Shown here piece by piece: positions 8,732-17,344 of a DNA stretch of 64,000 bases. The stretch covers positions 1-64,000 of the forward strand of contig NSKI01000006.1 of NCBI GenBank assembly GCA_003586005.1. The letters are read 5' to 3'. The stretch's first letter is position 1. Each line of letters starts with the position of its first letter. Both the position numbers and the translations under genes were made by a program. The DNA is from Haloplasmatales bacterium 4B. GTDB lineage: Bacteria > Bacillota_I > Bacilli_A > Haloplasmatales > Haloplasmataceae. The notes beneath the pieces are model-generated. The model was not told the DNA's origin and searched no databases. It was given only the letters and a program-made list of their open reading frames with translations.

Positions 8732-9949
8732 TTATTTACCTATTTTTTCGATTATTTTCAAAATAACATCCACTGCTTTTTCCATTGATTTAACAGGTAT
8801 ATATTCATATTTCCCATGAAAATTATGACCACCTGCAAATATATTTGGTGTTAATAATTCCATAAATGATAATCTTGCACCATCAGTTCCACCACGTATA
8901 GGAATTATTTTTGGTTCTACACCTACTTCAATCATTGCATCTTTTGCTATATCTACGATATACATAGACGTTTCAATTTTTTCTTTCATATTGTAATACT
9001 GATCTTTAATCTTTAATTCAACTATCGGGTTTTGATATTGCATGTTTACTTGATTTACTATGTCTTTTACACGCTCTTTGCGTTTATCAAAATTTGCTTT
9101 ATCAAAGTCACGAATAATATATTGCAATGACGCTTCCTCTTCGTTACCTTCAATTGCTGTTAAATGATAAAACCCTTCATACCCTTCAGTTTTTTCAGGC
9201 ACTTCATCTTTAGGATGCATTTGGACTATAAGTGTCGCGATTTTCGCAGCATTTATCATTTTGTTTTTAGCATCACCTGGATGAACACTTTTACCATGTA
9301 TTTTAAATTTAACAATAGCAGCATTAAAATTTTCATACTGTAGTTCTCCTAATACACCGCCATCTAATGTATAAGCAAAGTCAGCATTAAATTTTTTAAC
9401 ATCGAATAGGTCAGCACCTCGTCCAATTTCTTCATCAGGCGTAAAGCCAATTTGAATCGTTCCATGTTTAATATCTGGATTATTCAAAAGATATTCAATA
9501 GCGTTTATTATTTCTGCTACTCCAGCTTTGTCATCAGCACCTAACAAAGTGGTCCCATCTGTTACAACTAAATCTTGTCCTAAATACTGCTTTAATTCAG
9601 GGAATTCTTTGTCTGATAAAACAATATTTGATTCCTTATTTAAAACTATATCGTTACCATCATAATGAACAATTTTAGGTTTTATATTATTCCCACTTAC
9701 AGCAGGGGAAGTATCCATATGTGCAATAAACCCTACAGTAGGCACTTCTTTATCCATGTTATTTGGGATAGATGCGTAGATGTAGCCATTATCATCTAAA
9801 GATACATCACTAACTCCTATTTCTTTTAGTTCACTGACGATAAATTTTGCTAGCATCATTTGCCCAGTTGTACTTGGGCATTTAGTAGATAATTCATCTG
9901 AACTTGTGTCATATTTTACATAATTAAGAAATCTTTCTAAAACTTTCAT
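8732..9949 (-). CDS. pepT: Peptidase T (tripeptide aminopeptidase)
   Basis: A 405-residue cytosolic zinc exopeptidase of the M20 family. GFIAHMDTSP contains His77 and Asp79 (metal ligand and catalytic support). TTLLGADDKAG carries the bridging aspartate, TPDEEIGRGAD near residue 173 gives the catalytic glutamate pair, and GGTDGARLS and AGGHNFHGKYE are the C-terminal ligands and substrate motifs. Length matches PepT, which removes the N-terminal residue from tripeptides. It starts only 9 bases after the alcohol dehydrogenase stop, so they form an operon ending at the terminator at 8680-8723. Confidence 0.95.
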   Translation of the reverse strand: MKVLERFLNYVKYDTSSDELSTKCPSTTGQMMLAKFIVSELKEIGVSDVSLDDNGYIYASIPNNMDKEVPTVGFIAHMDTSPAVSGNNIKPKIVHYDGNDIVLNKESNIVLSDKEFPELKQYLGQDLVVTDGTTLLGADDKAGVAEIINAIEYLLNNPDIKHGTIQIGFTPDEEIGRGADLFDVKKFNADFAYTLDGGVLGELQYENFNAAIVKFKIHGKSVHPGDAKNKMINAAKIATLIVQMHPKDEVPEKTEGYEGFYHLTAIEGNEEEASLQYIIRDFDKANFDKRKERVKDIVNQVNMQYQNPIVELKIKDQYYNMKEKIETSMYIVDIAKDAMIEVGVEPKIIPIRGGTDGARLSFMELLTPNIFAGGHNFHGKYEYIPVKSMEKAVDVILKIIEKIGK

Positions 9950-9958
9950 TAATCCTCC

Positions 9959-11134
9959 TTAAAATACTTTATTTAAAATTGTTTTTACATCTTCACTTCT
10001 AAGTGAAATATATTTTCCAATCGTTTCTCTACCAAGAATTGCTTTTTCAACTAATTGATCTATATCATAAGTATCAATTTGATAATGTTTCATAGATGTT
10101 GGAGCACCCAATTCATAAAGAAAATTTTTGTAATTTTCAATTCCTTCAAGTGCTACTTCTAGTTCTGTTTTGTTTTCCGTATTTACATTAAAGATATTAG
10201 TCGCAAAATTAACAAATTTAGATGGATCTATTCTTGCACAATACTCCATCCAAATAGGTGTAATAATTGCTAAACCTTCACCGTGTGGTATATCATAAAC
10301 AGCTGATAATGCATGTTCCATAGCATGACAAGACCAATCACCATTGTTACTTAATCCACGAATCATTCCATTCCATGCCATAGCTCCACAAATCATCATT
10401 GTTTCTCTTAAACTATAGTTGTCTAAATCTTTTATTAATCTTGGACCAGTTTCTATCATTATTTTTATTAAAGATTCAGAGATTTTATCACCTAAGATAC
10501 TATTTTCATTTCGATGAAAATATTGTTCTAATACATGTGAAATTATATCGACAATGCCATTAATTGTTTGGTTTTTTGGAACTGTAATTGTATATGACGG
10601 GTCACATATTGAAAAATTAGGGAATGTTGCATCTGTATTCCAGTTACCCAAGCCTAATTTTAAATCATTGTCAGAATCACTTATAACACATCTTGGATTC
10701 ATTTCAGAACCTGTTGCTGAAAGTGTTAGAATTGTACCAATTGCCAAACCTTTTTCTGGTTGATATTTGTTTAATAATAAATCTAATATATCATGTTTTG
10801 AAATAGCACCTACAGCAATCGCTTTAGCAGTATCAATAGTACTTCCTCCACCTACAGCTAATAGTAAATCAATATTGTTTTTTGTAACTAATTTAATTCC
10901 TTCACGGACTTTTTTTAATTTAGGATTCGGTTCTACACCATAAAGTTCTAAATAGAATTTGTTTTCTGTTTTTAGGATTTCTATAATTTGATTATATAAA
11001 CCTGAGCTTTTTATGCTTCCACCACCGTACACAAGTAATACCTTTTGATAATTTTTTAACTCGTCATGTAGCTTATTAAGTTCTCCTTTTCCAAAATACA
11101 TTTTAGTTGGATTATACCATATAAAGTTCTCCAT
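9959..11134 (-). CDS. Iron-containing alcohol dehydrogenase (butanol dehydrogenase-like)
   Basis: A 391-residue group III alcohol dehydrogenase. The N-terminal dinucleotide domain has VYGGGSIKSSG and AVGGGSTIDTAKAIA. The metal site residues are visible in the C-terminal half: NGIVDIISHVLE, then CHAMEHALSAVYDIPHGEGLAI, giving Asp plus three His. It most resembles the NADPH/NADH-dependent butanol dehydrogenase group (YugJ/BdhA) that reduces aldehydes to alcohols in fermenting Firmicutes. Length is normal and the ATG has an AAGGTGG-type site. It is the first gene of an operon with pepT. Confidence 0.92.
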   Translation of the reverse strand: MENFIWYNPTKMYFGKGELNKLHDELKNYQKVLLVYGGGSIKSSGLYNQIIEILKTENKFYLELYGVEPNPKLKKVREGIKLVTKNNIDLLLAVGGGSTIDTAKAIAVGAISKHDILDLLLNKYQPEKGLAIGTILTLSATGSEMNPRCVISDSDNDLKLGLGNWNTDATFPNFSICDPSYTITVPKNQTINGIVDIISHVLEQYFHRNENSILGDKISESLIKIMIETGPRLIKDLDNYSLRETMMICGAMAWNGMIRGLSNNGDWSCHAMEHALSAVYDIPHGEGLAIITPIWMEYCARIDPSKFVNFATNIFNVNTENKTELEVALEGIENYKNFLYELGAPTSMKHYQIDTYDIDQLVEKAILGRETIGKYISLRSEDVKTILNKVF

Positions 11135-11208
11135 TTATTTACCACCTTTAGTAAAATAATATTGATAAATTTATTATAACACTTATTACCTATTATATTA
11201 AGAGAAAA

Positions 11209-11230
11209 CTCTCCAATATTAATTGGAGAG
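11209..11230 (-). terminator. Terminator after the duplicated P-loop ATPase gene
   Basis: A perfect 22-base palindrome (CTCTCCAAT/ATTGGAGAG arms) followed on the minus strand by TTTTCTCTT. It abuts the stop codon at 11232. Confidence 0.75.
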
Positions 11231-11231
11231 A

Positions 11232-12329
11232 TTATTTTTCATATTTTAATATTTTTTTTATAATTTTTTCCATTAAAATATCTATTTTATCAAAGTTCAT
11301 ATTAGGTATATAATATTCTTCTAACTTGTCGTGATTTCTTTTTGCTTTGTTAATATAATTTAACGATTTATACAATAATGTTTCAAATAATTCTTTATCT
11401 TCATCTGTTTCTTCACAAATTTTATTTAAAATATCTTTATTTAGCAGTTCTGTTAAATCAATCTCTTTATTGCATTCTAAGTTTACTTGACTGTACTTAT
11501 TATTAACTGAAATGGATACGCTCAATTCTGGGATAACAATATCTTCTATTTTAGATACTTTTATTGGGGAATGATAGCATTCAATATTTAATCCTCTTTT
11601 AAAGGACTCGTTCACTATTTCATTCATTAATTCTTCACTAGAAGAACCTACAGATTCTTTAATAAGATACCTGTTTTTACAATTGCATATAATGGTGTCG
11701 CGAAATTCTGTTATCCCTATAGGAGTGAGTGCATATCCAAATAAATGTCTATCATGTCCTCTTTTATTTATTACGCTTACATTTTTGAAAACGTTATCTA
11801 TCAGATTTTGTATTACAAGGTTATATTCATCAACTTTAAATGCTTTAGCTTCCGTTACCTCATATACATCATAAATTTTCTTAGCAGCTTTTAGATAATA
11901 ATATGCTTTTTCAAACAAACGCATATTCTCATTGTTTGTATTAATTATTTCTTGTTTATATCCTTTTATACCTTCTTCATCCCAGAACTGTCCTAAATTT
12001 AGAATTTCATCTACAGCACCTGGATTTTTGGGATCTACTATATGTGGACTGGTACCATCAATTAAAGCAACTTTTAATTTAGGGATTACTAAAGCATCAA
12101 GTGAATTTGGATCAGAAGAGCAATGATGATACTCAACAAAATATCCTAAATCCGTCATTTTTTTTCCGATTTTTTTCATAAAAGATGATTTCCCAACGCC
12201 AGGACCACCTTTTATGCAATATATATGATTCGCTTTTTCTTGTGGAAGAATTTGATCATAAAATGAATAAAAACCTAAAGTAGTATTCCCTCCTGGAAAT
12301 ACATGTTTAACTTTACATGTATTGTTCAT
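11232..12329 (-). CDS. PRK06851-like ATPase with duplicated P-loop domain
   Basis: A 365-residue protein resembling the PRK06851 family of uncharacterised ATPases. It is made of two similar halves. The first has an intact Walker A (KGGPGVGKSSFMKKIGKK near residue 40) followed by YFVEYHHCSSDPNSLDALVIPKL. The second repeats the pattern as IKESVGSSSEELMNEI, then LNIECYHSPIKVSKIEDIVIPEL. In the second copy the P-loop glycines and the lysine-serine are lost, so only one half should bind nucleotide. The family occurs in spore formers, and here the gene is divergent from the cotJ operon, with 136 bases between. Function is unknown. The start ATG has an AAGGAGG site. Confidence 0.72.
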   Translation of the reverse strand: MNNTCKVKHVFPGGNTTLGFYSFYDQILPQEKANHIYCIKGGPGVGKSSFMKKIGKKMTDLGYFVEYHHCSSDPNSLDALVIPKLKVALIDGTSPHIVDPKNPGAVDEILNLGQFWDEEGIKGYKQEIINTNNENMRLFEKAYYYLKAAKKIYDVYEVTEAKAFKVDEYNLVIQNLIDNVFKNVSVINKRGHDRHLFGYALTPIGITEFRDTIICNCKNRYLIKESVGSSSEELMNEIVNESFKRGLNIECYHSPIKVSKIEDIVIPELSVSISVNNKYSQVNLECNKEIDLTELLNKDILNKICEETDEDKELFETLLYKSLNYINKAKRNHDKLEEYYIPNMNFDKIDILMEKIIKKILKYEK

Positions 12330-12465
12330 AGTTTCCTCCTTAATATATTTAATATTAGTATATTAATAAAATTAGACAAAAATACCAATTAGTTTTCTAT
12401 ATGTAACTCAAAAGCCCTTAAGCACATATCATATATCGAAAAAAAAGAAGGCGGTGTTCATTATA

Positions 12466-12645
12466 ATGCTCAATAATGTAGTTGATTTTCAGACAGATAA
12501 TTTAAATAATCTCGTATTGGGTCAAGCATATGTACCATATCAACAATATCGAGATTTGTTTGATATAAATGAGGTTTTATATAGAGGGACTATGTTTAAA
12601 GAACTATATAAACCATATAATAAAATGAAATCACTAAAAAAATAG
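12466..12645 (+). CDS. cotJA: Spore coat protein CotJA
   Basis: A short (59-residue) protein with the CotJA pattern: LGQAYVPYQQY, then a middle segment, then RGTMFKELYKPY. CotJA-CotJC form a small operon of inner spore-coat components made in the mother cell. An in-frame GTG at 12454 lies too close to the AGGCGG ribosome site, so the ATG at 12466, eight bases after it, is preferred. It is followed 15 bases later by cotJB. The operon is on the plus strand, against the replication direction of this arm, which is unusual here. Confidence 0.9.
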   Translation: MLNNVVDFQTDNLNNLVLGQAYVPYQQYRDLFDINEVLYRGTMFKELYKPYNKMKSLKK

Positions 12646-12660
12646 GGGGGTAGTATATTA

Positions 12661-12930
12661 ATGAATAAAATGCTAGATAAGCAAGAGTTAGAACGTAAAA
12701 TTCAAGAATTAACTTTTAGCGCTGTTGAATTAAATTTATTTCTCGATACCCATCCAAACGATGCTCAAGCATTACAAGATTATCAATATGTAATTAATAC
12801 TCTTCAGCAACTAAAAGACTTATATAATCAAAATTACGGACCATTATTAAACTTCGGATATGCTTCTGTAAATGATAACTATTGGAATTGGGTTTCTGAA
12901 GAAGAAAAATGGCCTTGGGAAAATGTATAG
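12661..12930 (+). CDS. cotJB: Spore coat protein CotJB
   Basis: An 89-residue protein of the CotJB family. It has an N-terminal helix with LELNLFLDTHPNDAQAL-type spacing (seen as VELNLFLDTHPNDAQAL) and the aromatic C-terminal tail YGPLLNFGYAS...YWNWVSEEEKWPWE, a hallmark of CotJB. A strong AGGGGGG site precedes the ATG. It lies between cotJA and cotJC in the usual order with 12-15 base gaps. Its precise coat role is not known. Confidence 0.92.
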   Translation: MNKMLDKQELERKIQELTFSAVELNLFLDTHPNDAQALQDYQYVINTLQQLKDLYNQNYGPLLNFGYASVNDNYWNWVSEEEKWPWENV

Positions 12931-12942
12931 GAGGAAGAATCT

Positions 12943-13551
12943 ATGTGGGTATATGACAAAAAATTAGAATATCCAATTAATATATCTAAAACGGATCCTA
13001 AAATGGCTCAAGCCATTTTAACTCAATATGGTGGACCTAATGGGGAACTAGCTGCATCATTGAGATATTTATCTCAAAGATATACTATGCCAAATAATAT
13101 GGGAAAAGCTTTATTGACTGATATTGGAACTGAAGAGTTAGCTCATCTTGAAATGGTTGCAACAATGATTTATCAATTAACACAGTTTGCTGATCCGGAA
13201 GATTATAAAGAAGCTGATGTTTCCGGTTACTATTCTATTTGGGATAAAGGCATTCATCCTGATAGTGCTGGTGGAGTACCATTTACAGCTTCATATATAA
13301 ACACTATGGGAAAAGATACGATAGCTGATTTGCAAGAAGATTTAGCTGCAGAAGCGAAAGCAAGAGCTACTTATGAAAATTTATTAGACTTAACAAATGA
13401 ACCAGAATTAGTTGGCCCTTTAAGTTTTCTAAGGGAACGTGAAATTGTTCACTTCCAAAGATTTGGTGAACTTTTGGACAATTTAGAATTTGATAAAAAT
13501 ATAAGAAAACAATATTTCATAAAGAAACCAAGAATTGATTCTTTATATTAA
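12943..13551 (+). CDS. cotJC: Spore coat protein CotJC, manganese-catalase family
   Basis: A 202-residue protein of the manganese catalase fold. Metal-ligand motifs are visible: DIGTEELAHLEMV (Glu, Glu, His) and AEAKARATYENLL followed by REREIVHFQRFGE (Glu, Glu, His). Members sit in the spore coat. Catalase activity is plausible because the ligand set looks complete, but it is not shown by sequence. It ends the cotJ operon and is followed by a shared terminator region before the convergent gene at 13587. Confidence 0.95.
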   Translation: MWVYDKKLEYPINISKTDPKMAQAILTQYGGPNGELAASLRYLSQRYTMPNNMGKALLTDIGTEELAHLEMVATMIYQLTQFADPEDYKEADVSGYYSIWDKGIHPDSAGGVPFTASYINTMGKDTIADLQEDLAAEAKARATYENLLDLTNEPELVGPLSFLREREIVHFQRFGELLDNLEFDKNIRKQYFIKKPRIDSLY

Positions 13552-13560
13552 TGTTAAAAG

Positions 13561-13588
13561 GAGTTTATCATACATAAACTCTTTTTTT
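13561..13588 (+). terminator. Terminator after the cotJ operon
   Basis: GAGTTTAT and ATAAACTC arms with a five-base loop followed by seven T residues. The T run overlaps the 3' end of the convergent gene. Confidence 0.8.
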
Positions 13589-14564
13589 ATAATTTTTTTA
13601 ATTTTACTAAATTACCCATCCACTCTACACCTGAGTTTCTACTAATTCCTTGAAATAACATGGTTTCCCTATGCAAATCAATTAACTCAACTTTTACATT
13701 ACTAGTAATGCTTTCATTAACTTCTATATTTAGTTTACCTTTTTTTGGCCCATTTACAGTAATAAATTCATTGTCATTACACCTAGTTTCAACAACTAAC
13801 ATCTTATCGTCTTTTTCTAATTTTACTATTATGTTGTTACGATATATTTCTAAATCTATTTTACTGTGATTAATAGAGGAGAATTTATATATATTTTTTT
13901 CAAATTTAAAAGCTGCCAAGAAGCCTGTAAAACTAAATAATTTCATAGGAATTTTTCCAATTGATAATGTTAATGCAATATTTTTTTGAGGAAAAAAATT
14001 ACTTTGAACCCATATATAACTTGAAGGAAAACTTTTCCCCCAATTTTTTTCTATATATACTTTTCCTCCACTGAAATCTATTTCTTTATTATTTATTAGG
14101 AGTTTTCCTACAATCTCACCATTTAAACAACAAACTTGACTATAACATTCCATGAAGAATAAATAATTATAAAATCCCATACTTCCAGGGTTCAAGAGAG
14201 TGTCTGGCCATTTAGTAATATCAATAAAATGTAAATTACCAATCATATGAATTTCTTCATCACAATAGTTTAACTTTAAGTCTCTTAAAGTAAATTGATT
14301 ATGACCAATTTCAATATCAAAATTATTTTTCTGCGCTTTAAAATTATCTTTTGTGAACTTAATATAATATGATTTTTTGTTTGCACCATCAATTACTTGT
14401 ATAAATGAATGACCATCTTCAATAAATTTACCCTTTATAATTCCAGGGATAAACGCGAAGGAATATTTTCCATCTTTATCTACAATTTTATAGTACCAAC
14501 CTTCAAAAAAATTTTTTCTTTTTTTTTCTCCGTGATAATAGTCAGGATTAAATATTTGTTTCAA
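13587..14564 (-). CDS. Tocopherol-cyclase-like family protein
   Basis: A 325-residue protein matching the bacterial tocopherol-cyclase-like family. The motif FFEGWYYKIVD lies near residue 19, GSMGFYNYLFFMEC near 127, and GGKVYIEKNWGKSFPSSYIW near 165, all in beta-rich sequence throughout. The plant enzyme closes the chromanol ring of vitamin E; bacterial homologues outside phototrophs are uncharacterised, and a lipocalin-like lipid-binding role is only a guess. It has no signal peptide or membrane helix. It converges on cotJC and is flanked upstream by the helicase terminator, so it should have its own promoter in 14565-14638. Confidence 0.78.
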   Translation of the reverse strand: MKQIFNPDYYHGEKKRKNFFEGWYYKIVDKDGKYSFAFIPGIIKGKFIEDGHSFIQVIDGANKKSYYIKFTKDNFKAQKNNFDIEIGHNQFTLRDLKLNYCDEEIHMIGNLHFIDITKWPDTLLNPGSMGFYNYLFFMECYSQVCCLNGEIVGKLLINNKEIDFSGGKVYIEKNWGKSFPSSYIWVQSNFFPQKNIALTLSIGKIPMKLFSFTGFLAAFKFEKNIYKFSSINHSKIDLEIYRNNIIVKLEKDDKMLVVETRCNDNEFITVNGPKKGKLNIEVNESITSNVKVELIDLHRETMLFQGISRNSGVEWMGNLVKLKKL

Positions 14565-14638
14565 CTTTTCTTCCCTCCTAATAAATTTATTATTAACATC
14601 TTATTAAGTAAGCAAAGCTAAAATGATAAAAAATTAAA

Positions 14639-14663
14639 AAGAATCACAAAAATTGTGATTCTT
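14639..14663 (-). terminator. Terminator after the DEAD-box helicase
   Basis: AAGAATCACAA and TTGTGATTCTT arms, 11 base pairs with a three-base loop. The stem overlaps the helicase TAA at 14662. Confidence 0.8.
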
Positions 14664-16356
14664 ATTTAATAATTTCAGCTTGTACTATATTTTCTTTCAT
14701 CATTTTTTCATTAGAAGCATTAGTTATTAGTTTTGCGTCATTCTCAAATAACTCTATATAAGTAGCTTTTTTAGTTATTTCAATAGTCCCAATATCATTT
14801 TTATGGATTTTAAAGTCATTTTTTAGATAATCTAATATATCAAAAACTTTAATATTTTGTCTAGTTCCAATGTTTAAATATAACAATACTTTTTTCCCTG
14901 ACTTCTCTCTTTTGCTTTGATTATTCCTCTTTACAACTTTCTTACTATTTTCTCTTGGGCTTTTTGCTACTCTTTCAGTCCTAGTATTTCTTTTATCTTT
15001 TTGTCTCCCTCTTTTTTCTTTTCTTTCACTAAATGTAACTTCATCTATTTCTTCATATTCTTTTAAAGAATCTTGATTTAACATATGGAACATTACATTT
15101 ATTATTTGGTCTTTAGTATACCCATCATTAACCAATTTTTCCATTACGTCACTAAGTTCATAAGTATTATTTTTTTCTAAATTGTTTTTTATAACATAAT
15201 ACATTTCTGAAGATTTGGCGTATTTAATTTCTTCGATTGAGGGAATTTTTCCCCTCTGAATTCTTGAGTTAGTATATTTTTCTATTTGATGAATTCGATA
15301 TTCTTGGCGCTTGGTAACAAAGGTAAAGGCTAATCCTGATTTACCTGCCCGTCCTGTCCTTCCTATTCTATGAACATATAACTCTTCTTCTAAAGGACAA
15401 TCATAATTAAATACTGCACCTACATTATCAATATCTAGTCCTCGCGCTGCCACATCTGTAGCGACTAATATTTGTACATGATTGCCTCTAAAACTATTCA
15501 TTACTCTATCTCTTTGACTCTGCTTTAAATCACCATGTATGCCTTCTGTTACATAATTTTGATTTTGTAATTTAACAACTAAATTATCCACATCTTTTTT
15601 TGTATTAGAAAAGATTATTGCAGATTCAATTCTATAAAAATCTAACAACCTTACTAACAAATCCATTTTTTGTTCATTTTTACATATATAGTATTTTTGA
15701 TCTATTTTTTCAACTGTAATAGTTTTATTTTCTACTTTAATCATTTCATAATCTTTTAAATAAGTATTTGCGATTTTTTTGATTTGTGTGGGCATTGTCG
15801 CAGAAAACATAACTGTTTGCTTATTATTTGGCGTTGCTTTTAAAATTGTTTCTAAGTCTTCTTGAAATCCCATCTTAAGCATTTCATCTGCTTCATCTAA
15901 AACCACAGTATTTATATTACCAAATTTCAATAATGACCTTTTCATTAAATCAATTATACGTCCAGGTGTACCTACAATTATTTGTGGTTTTTTCTTTAGT
16001 GCATTTATCTGTATATCATATGATTGTCCACCATAAACAGGGACAACCTTAATTGATTCAGAATATTTACATAATTTTCTAAATTCTTTAGTTATTTGAA
16101 TAGCTAGTTCTCTTGTTGGTGACATTACTAATGCTTGTATATTATAATCATTAAAGTTAATTTTTTCAAGAATTGGAATTGCGAATGCTGCTGTTTTACC
16201 AGTTCCAGTTTGTGCTTGCCCTATTATGTCTCTGTTTTCTAAGACAAATGGAATAGCTTTTGCCTGTATCGGTGTAGGATTCACATAGTTCATATCTATT
16301 ATGGCTTTTTTTAAGTTATCATTGATATTTAATTGTTCAAATGTTTCTATATTCAT
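14662..16356 (-). CDS. DEAD-box RNA helicase, DeaD/CshA type
   Basis: A 564-residue ATP-dependent RNA helicase. The motifs run in order: a Q motif near residue 25, AQTGTGKT, SPTREL, GTPGR, DEAD, SAT, VATDVAARGLD and HRIGRTGR. A basic, Arg/Lys-rich linker at about 430-490 leads to a C-terminal DbpA-type RNA-binding domain (KVLLYLNIGTRQNIKVFDIL onward). It acts in ribosome assembly, mRNA decay and cold adaptation in relatives. The gene has its own consensus promoter and a short leader carrying a terminator-like hairpin (separate entries), which suggests attenuation. Confidence 0.95.
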   Translation of the reverse strand: MNIETFEQLNINDNLKKAIIDMNYVNPTPIQAKAIPFVLENRDIIGQAQTGTGKTAAFAIPILEKINFNDYNIQALVMSPTRELAIQITKEFRKLCKYSESIKVVPVYGGQSYDIQINALKKKPQIIVGTPGRIIDLMKRSLLKFGNINTVVLDEADEMLKMGFQEDLETILKATPNNKQTVMFSATMPTQIKKIANTYLKDYEMIKVENKTITVEKIDQKYYICKNEQKMDLLVRLLDFYRIESAIIFSNTKKDVDNLVVKLQNQNYVTEGIHGDLKQSQRDRVMNSFRGNHVQILVATDVAARGLDIDNVGAVFNYDCPLEEELYVHRIGRTGRAGKSGLAFTFVTKRQEYRIHQIEKYTNSRIQRGKIPSIEEIKYAKSSEMYYVIKNNLEKNNTYELSDVMEKLVNDGYTKDQIINVMFHMLNQDSLKEYEEIDEVTFSERKEKRGRQKDKRNTRTERVAKSPRENSKKVVKRNNQSKREKSGKKVLLYLNIGTRQNIKVFDILDYLKNDFKIHKNDIGTIEITKKATYIELFENDAKLITNASNEKMMKENIVQAEIIK

Positions 16357-16380
16357 ATAGACCTCTTTCTTTCTATTAAT

Positions 16381-16410
16381 AAAAAAACTGTAAACGCATC
16401 ACATTTACAG
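16381..16410 (-). promoter_or_regulatory. Attenuator-like hairpin in the helicase leader
   Basis: On the minus strand CTGTAAA pairs with TTTACAG across a nine-base loop, followed by seven T residues, only about 25 bases before the helicase ATG. It lies downstream of the consensus promoter at 16434-16461, so it is inside the leader and not merely the end of rluF. A GTAAAC at the very 5' end of the leader can pair with GTTTAC in the 3' arm, offering an alternative fold. Confidence 0.6.
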
Positions 16411-16433
16411 CACCCAAAAAATGTTTACTATTT

Positions 16434-16461
16434 ATTATAACTTAAAATTGTCAAATGTCAA
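16434..16461 (-). promoter_or_regulatory. Promoter of the DEAD-box helicase gene
   Basis: TTGACA and TATAAT on the minus strand with a 16-base spacer, both perfect matches to the housekeeping consensus. Transcription would start near 16427, leaving a leader of about 70 bases. Confidence 0.8.
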
Positions 16462-16643
16462 AGAATATTTTATTTATTAATCTCAATATTAGTATTACTT
16501 TTTTTTATAAAATTATTATGTTGATCAGAAAACATTTTTTTGTTACCTATTAATTAGATCAAAACATTGTAGTGATATTAATAATATTAGTTTTTAAATT
16601 ATGTTATCTCGTAATAATACTCAATATATTAATTTTATTATAT

Positions 16644-17333
16644 TTATTTGAGCAAACTCATTAATTCATCCAATTCATTATTAGTTAAATTGCGCCAACT
16701 ACCTAATTTTAAATCATCTAATTTAATATTCATAATTCTTACCCTTTGTAATTTAATAACTCGATAATTTAACGCAGAACACATTCTCCTTATCTGCCTG
16801 TTTAACCCCTGTGATAACACAATTCTAAAAGTTCGTTCGTTAATTTTATTTATTTTGCACGGTTTTGTTACAGTTCCTAAAATCCTTACACCCTTTGACA
16901 TATCTGTTAGAAAGGTATCTGTGATCTTTTTATTAACTTTAACTATATACTCTTTCTCATGATTGTTTTCTACTCTTAAAATTTTATTGACAATATCACC
17001 GTTATTAGTTAATAGTATGAGCCCTTCTGAATCTTTATCTAATCTTCCAATATGAAATATCCTTTCAGGATGATTTACAAAATTAACGATGTTGCCTTCA
17101 ATAGATGTATCAGTTGTACTTGTAATACCTCTTGGTTTGTTTAAGGCTATGTAAATTCCCTTCTTCTTTTTGCCTATTTGCTTACCATCAAGTAAAACTA
17201 TATCATTTTCAAATACTTCAGTACCTACTTCTGCTAATGTCCCATTTATTTTAATTCTATTAGCTTTAATTAACCTATCAACTTCTCTTCTTGAACAAAT
17301 TCCTGTTTCACTAATATATTTATTAATTCTCAA
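16644..17333 (-). CDS. rluF: 23S rRNA pseudouridine synthase, RluF type
   Basis: A 229-residue RsuA/RluB/RluF-family enzyme. It has an N-terminal S4 RNA-binding domain (about 1-60: MRINKYISETGICSRREVDR), then the catalytic domain with FHIGRLDKDSEGLILLTN, whose aspartate is the nucleophile, and QGLNRQIRRMCSALNYRV near the C terminus. The short GITSTTD segment and RVRIMNI ending resemble RluF more than RluB or RsuA. It modifies uridine in 23S rRNA domain V in relatives. Distance to the helicase downstream (287 bases, with a separate promoter) means it is probably monocistronic. Confidence 0.85.
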   Translation of the reverse strand: MRINKYISETGICSRREVDRLIKANRIKINGTLAEVGTEVFENDIVLLDGKQIGKKKKGIYIALNKPRGITSTTDTSIEGNIVNFVNHPERIFHIGRLDKDSEGLILLTNNGDIVNKILRVENNHEKEYIVKVNKKITDTFLTDMSKGVRILGTVTKPCKINKINERTFRIVLSQGLNRQIRRMCSALNYRVIKLQRVRIMNIKLDDLKLGSWRNLTNNELDELMSLLK

Positions 17334-17344
17334 ATTTTATTACC

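Noticed and set aside
12421-12453. Sigma-E type promoter before cotJA (CATATCAT as -10)
   Set aside because: Expected by analogy with Bacillus, but no -35 at the correct spacing was convincing, so it is not listed as a feature.
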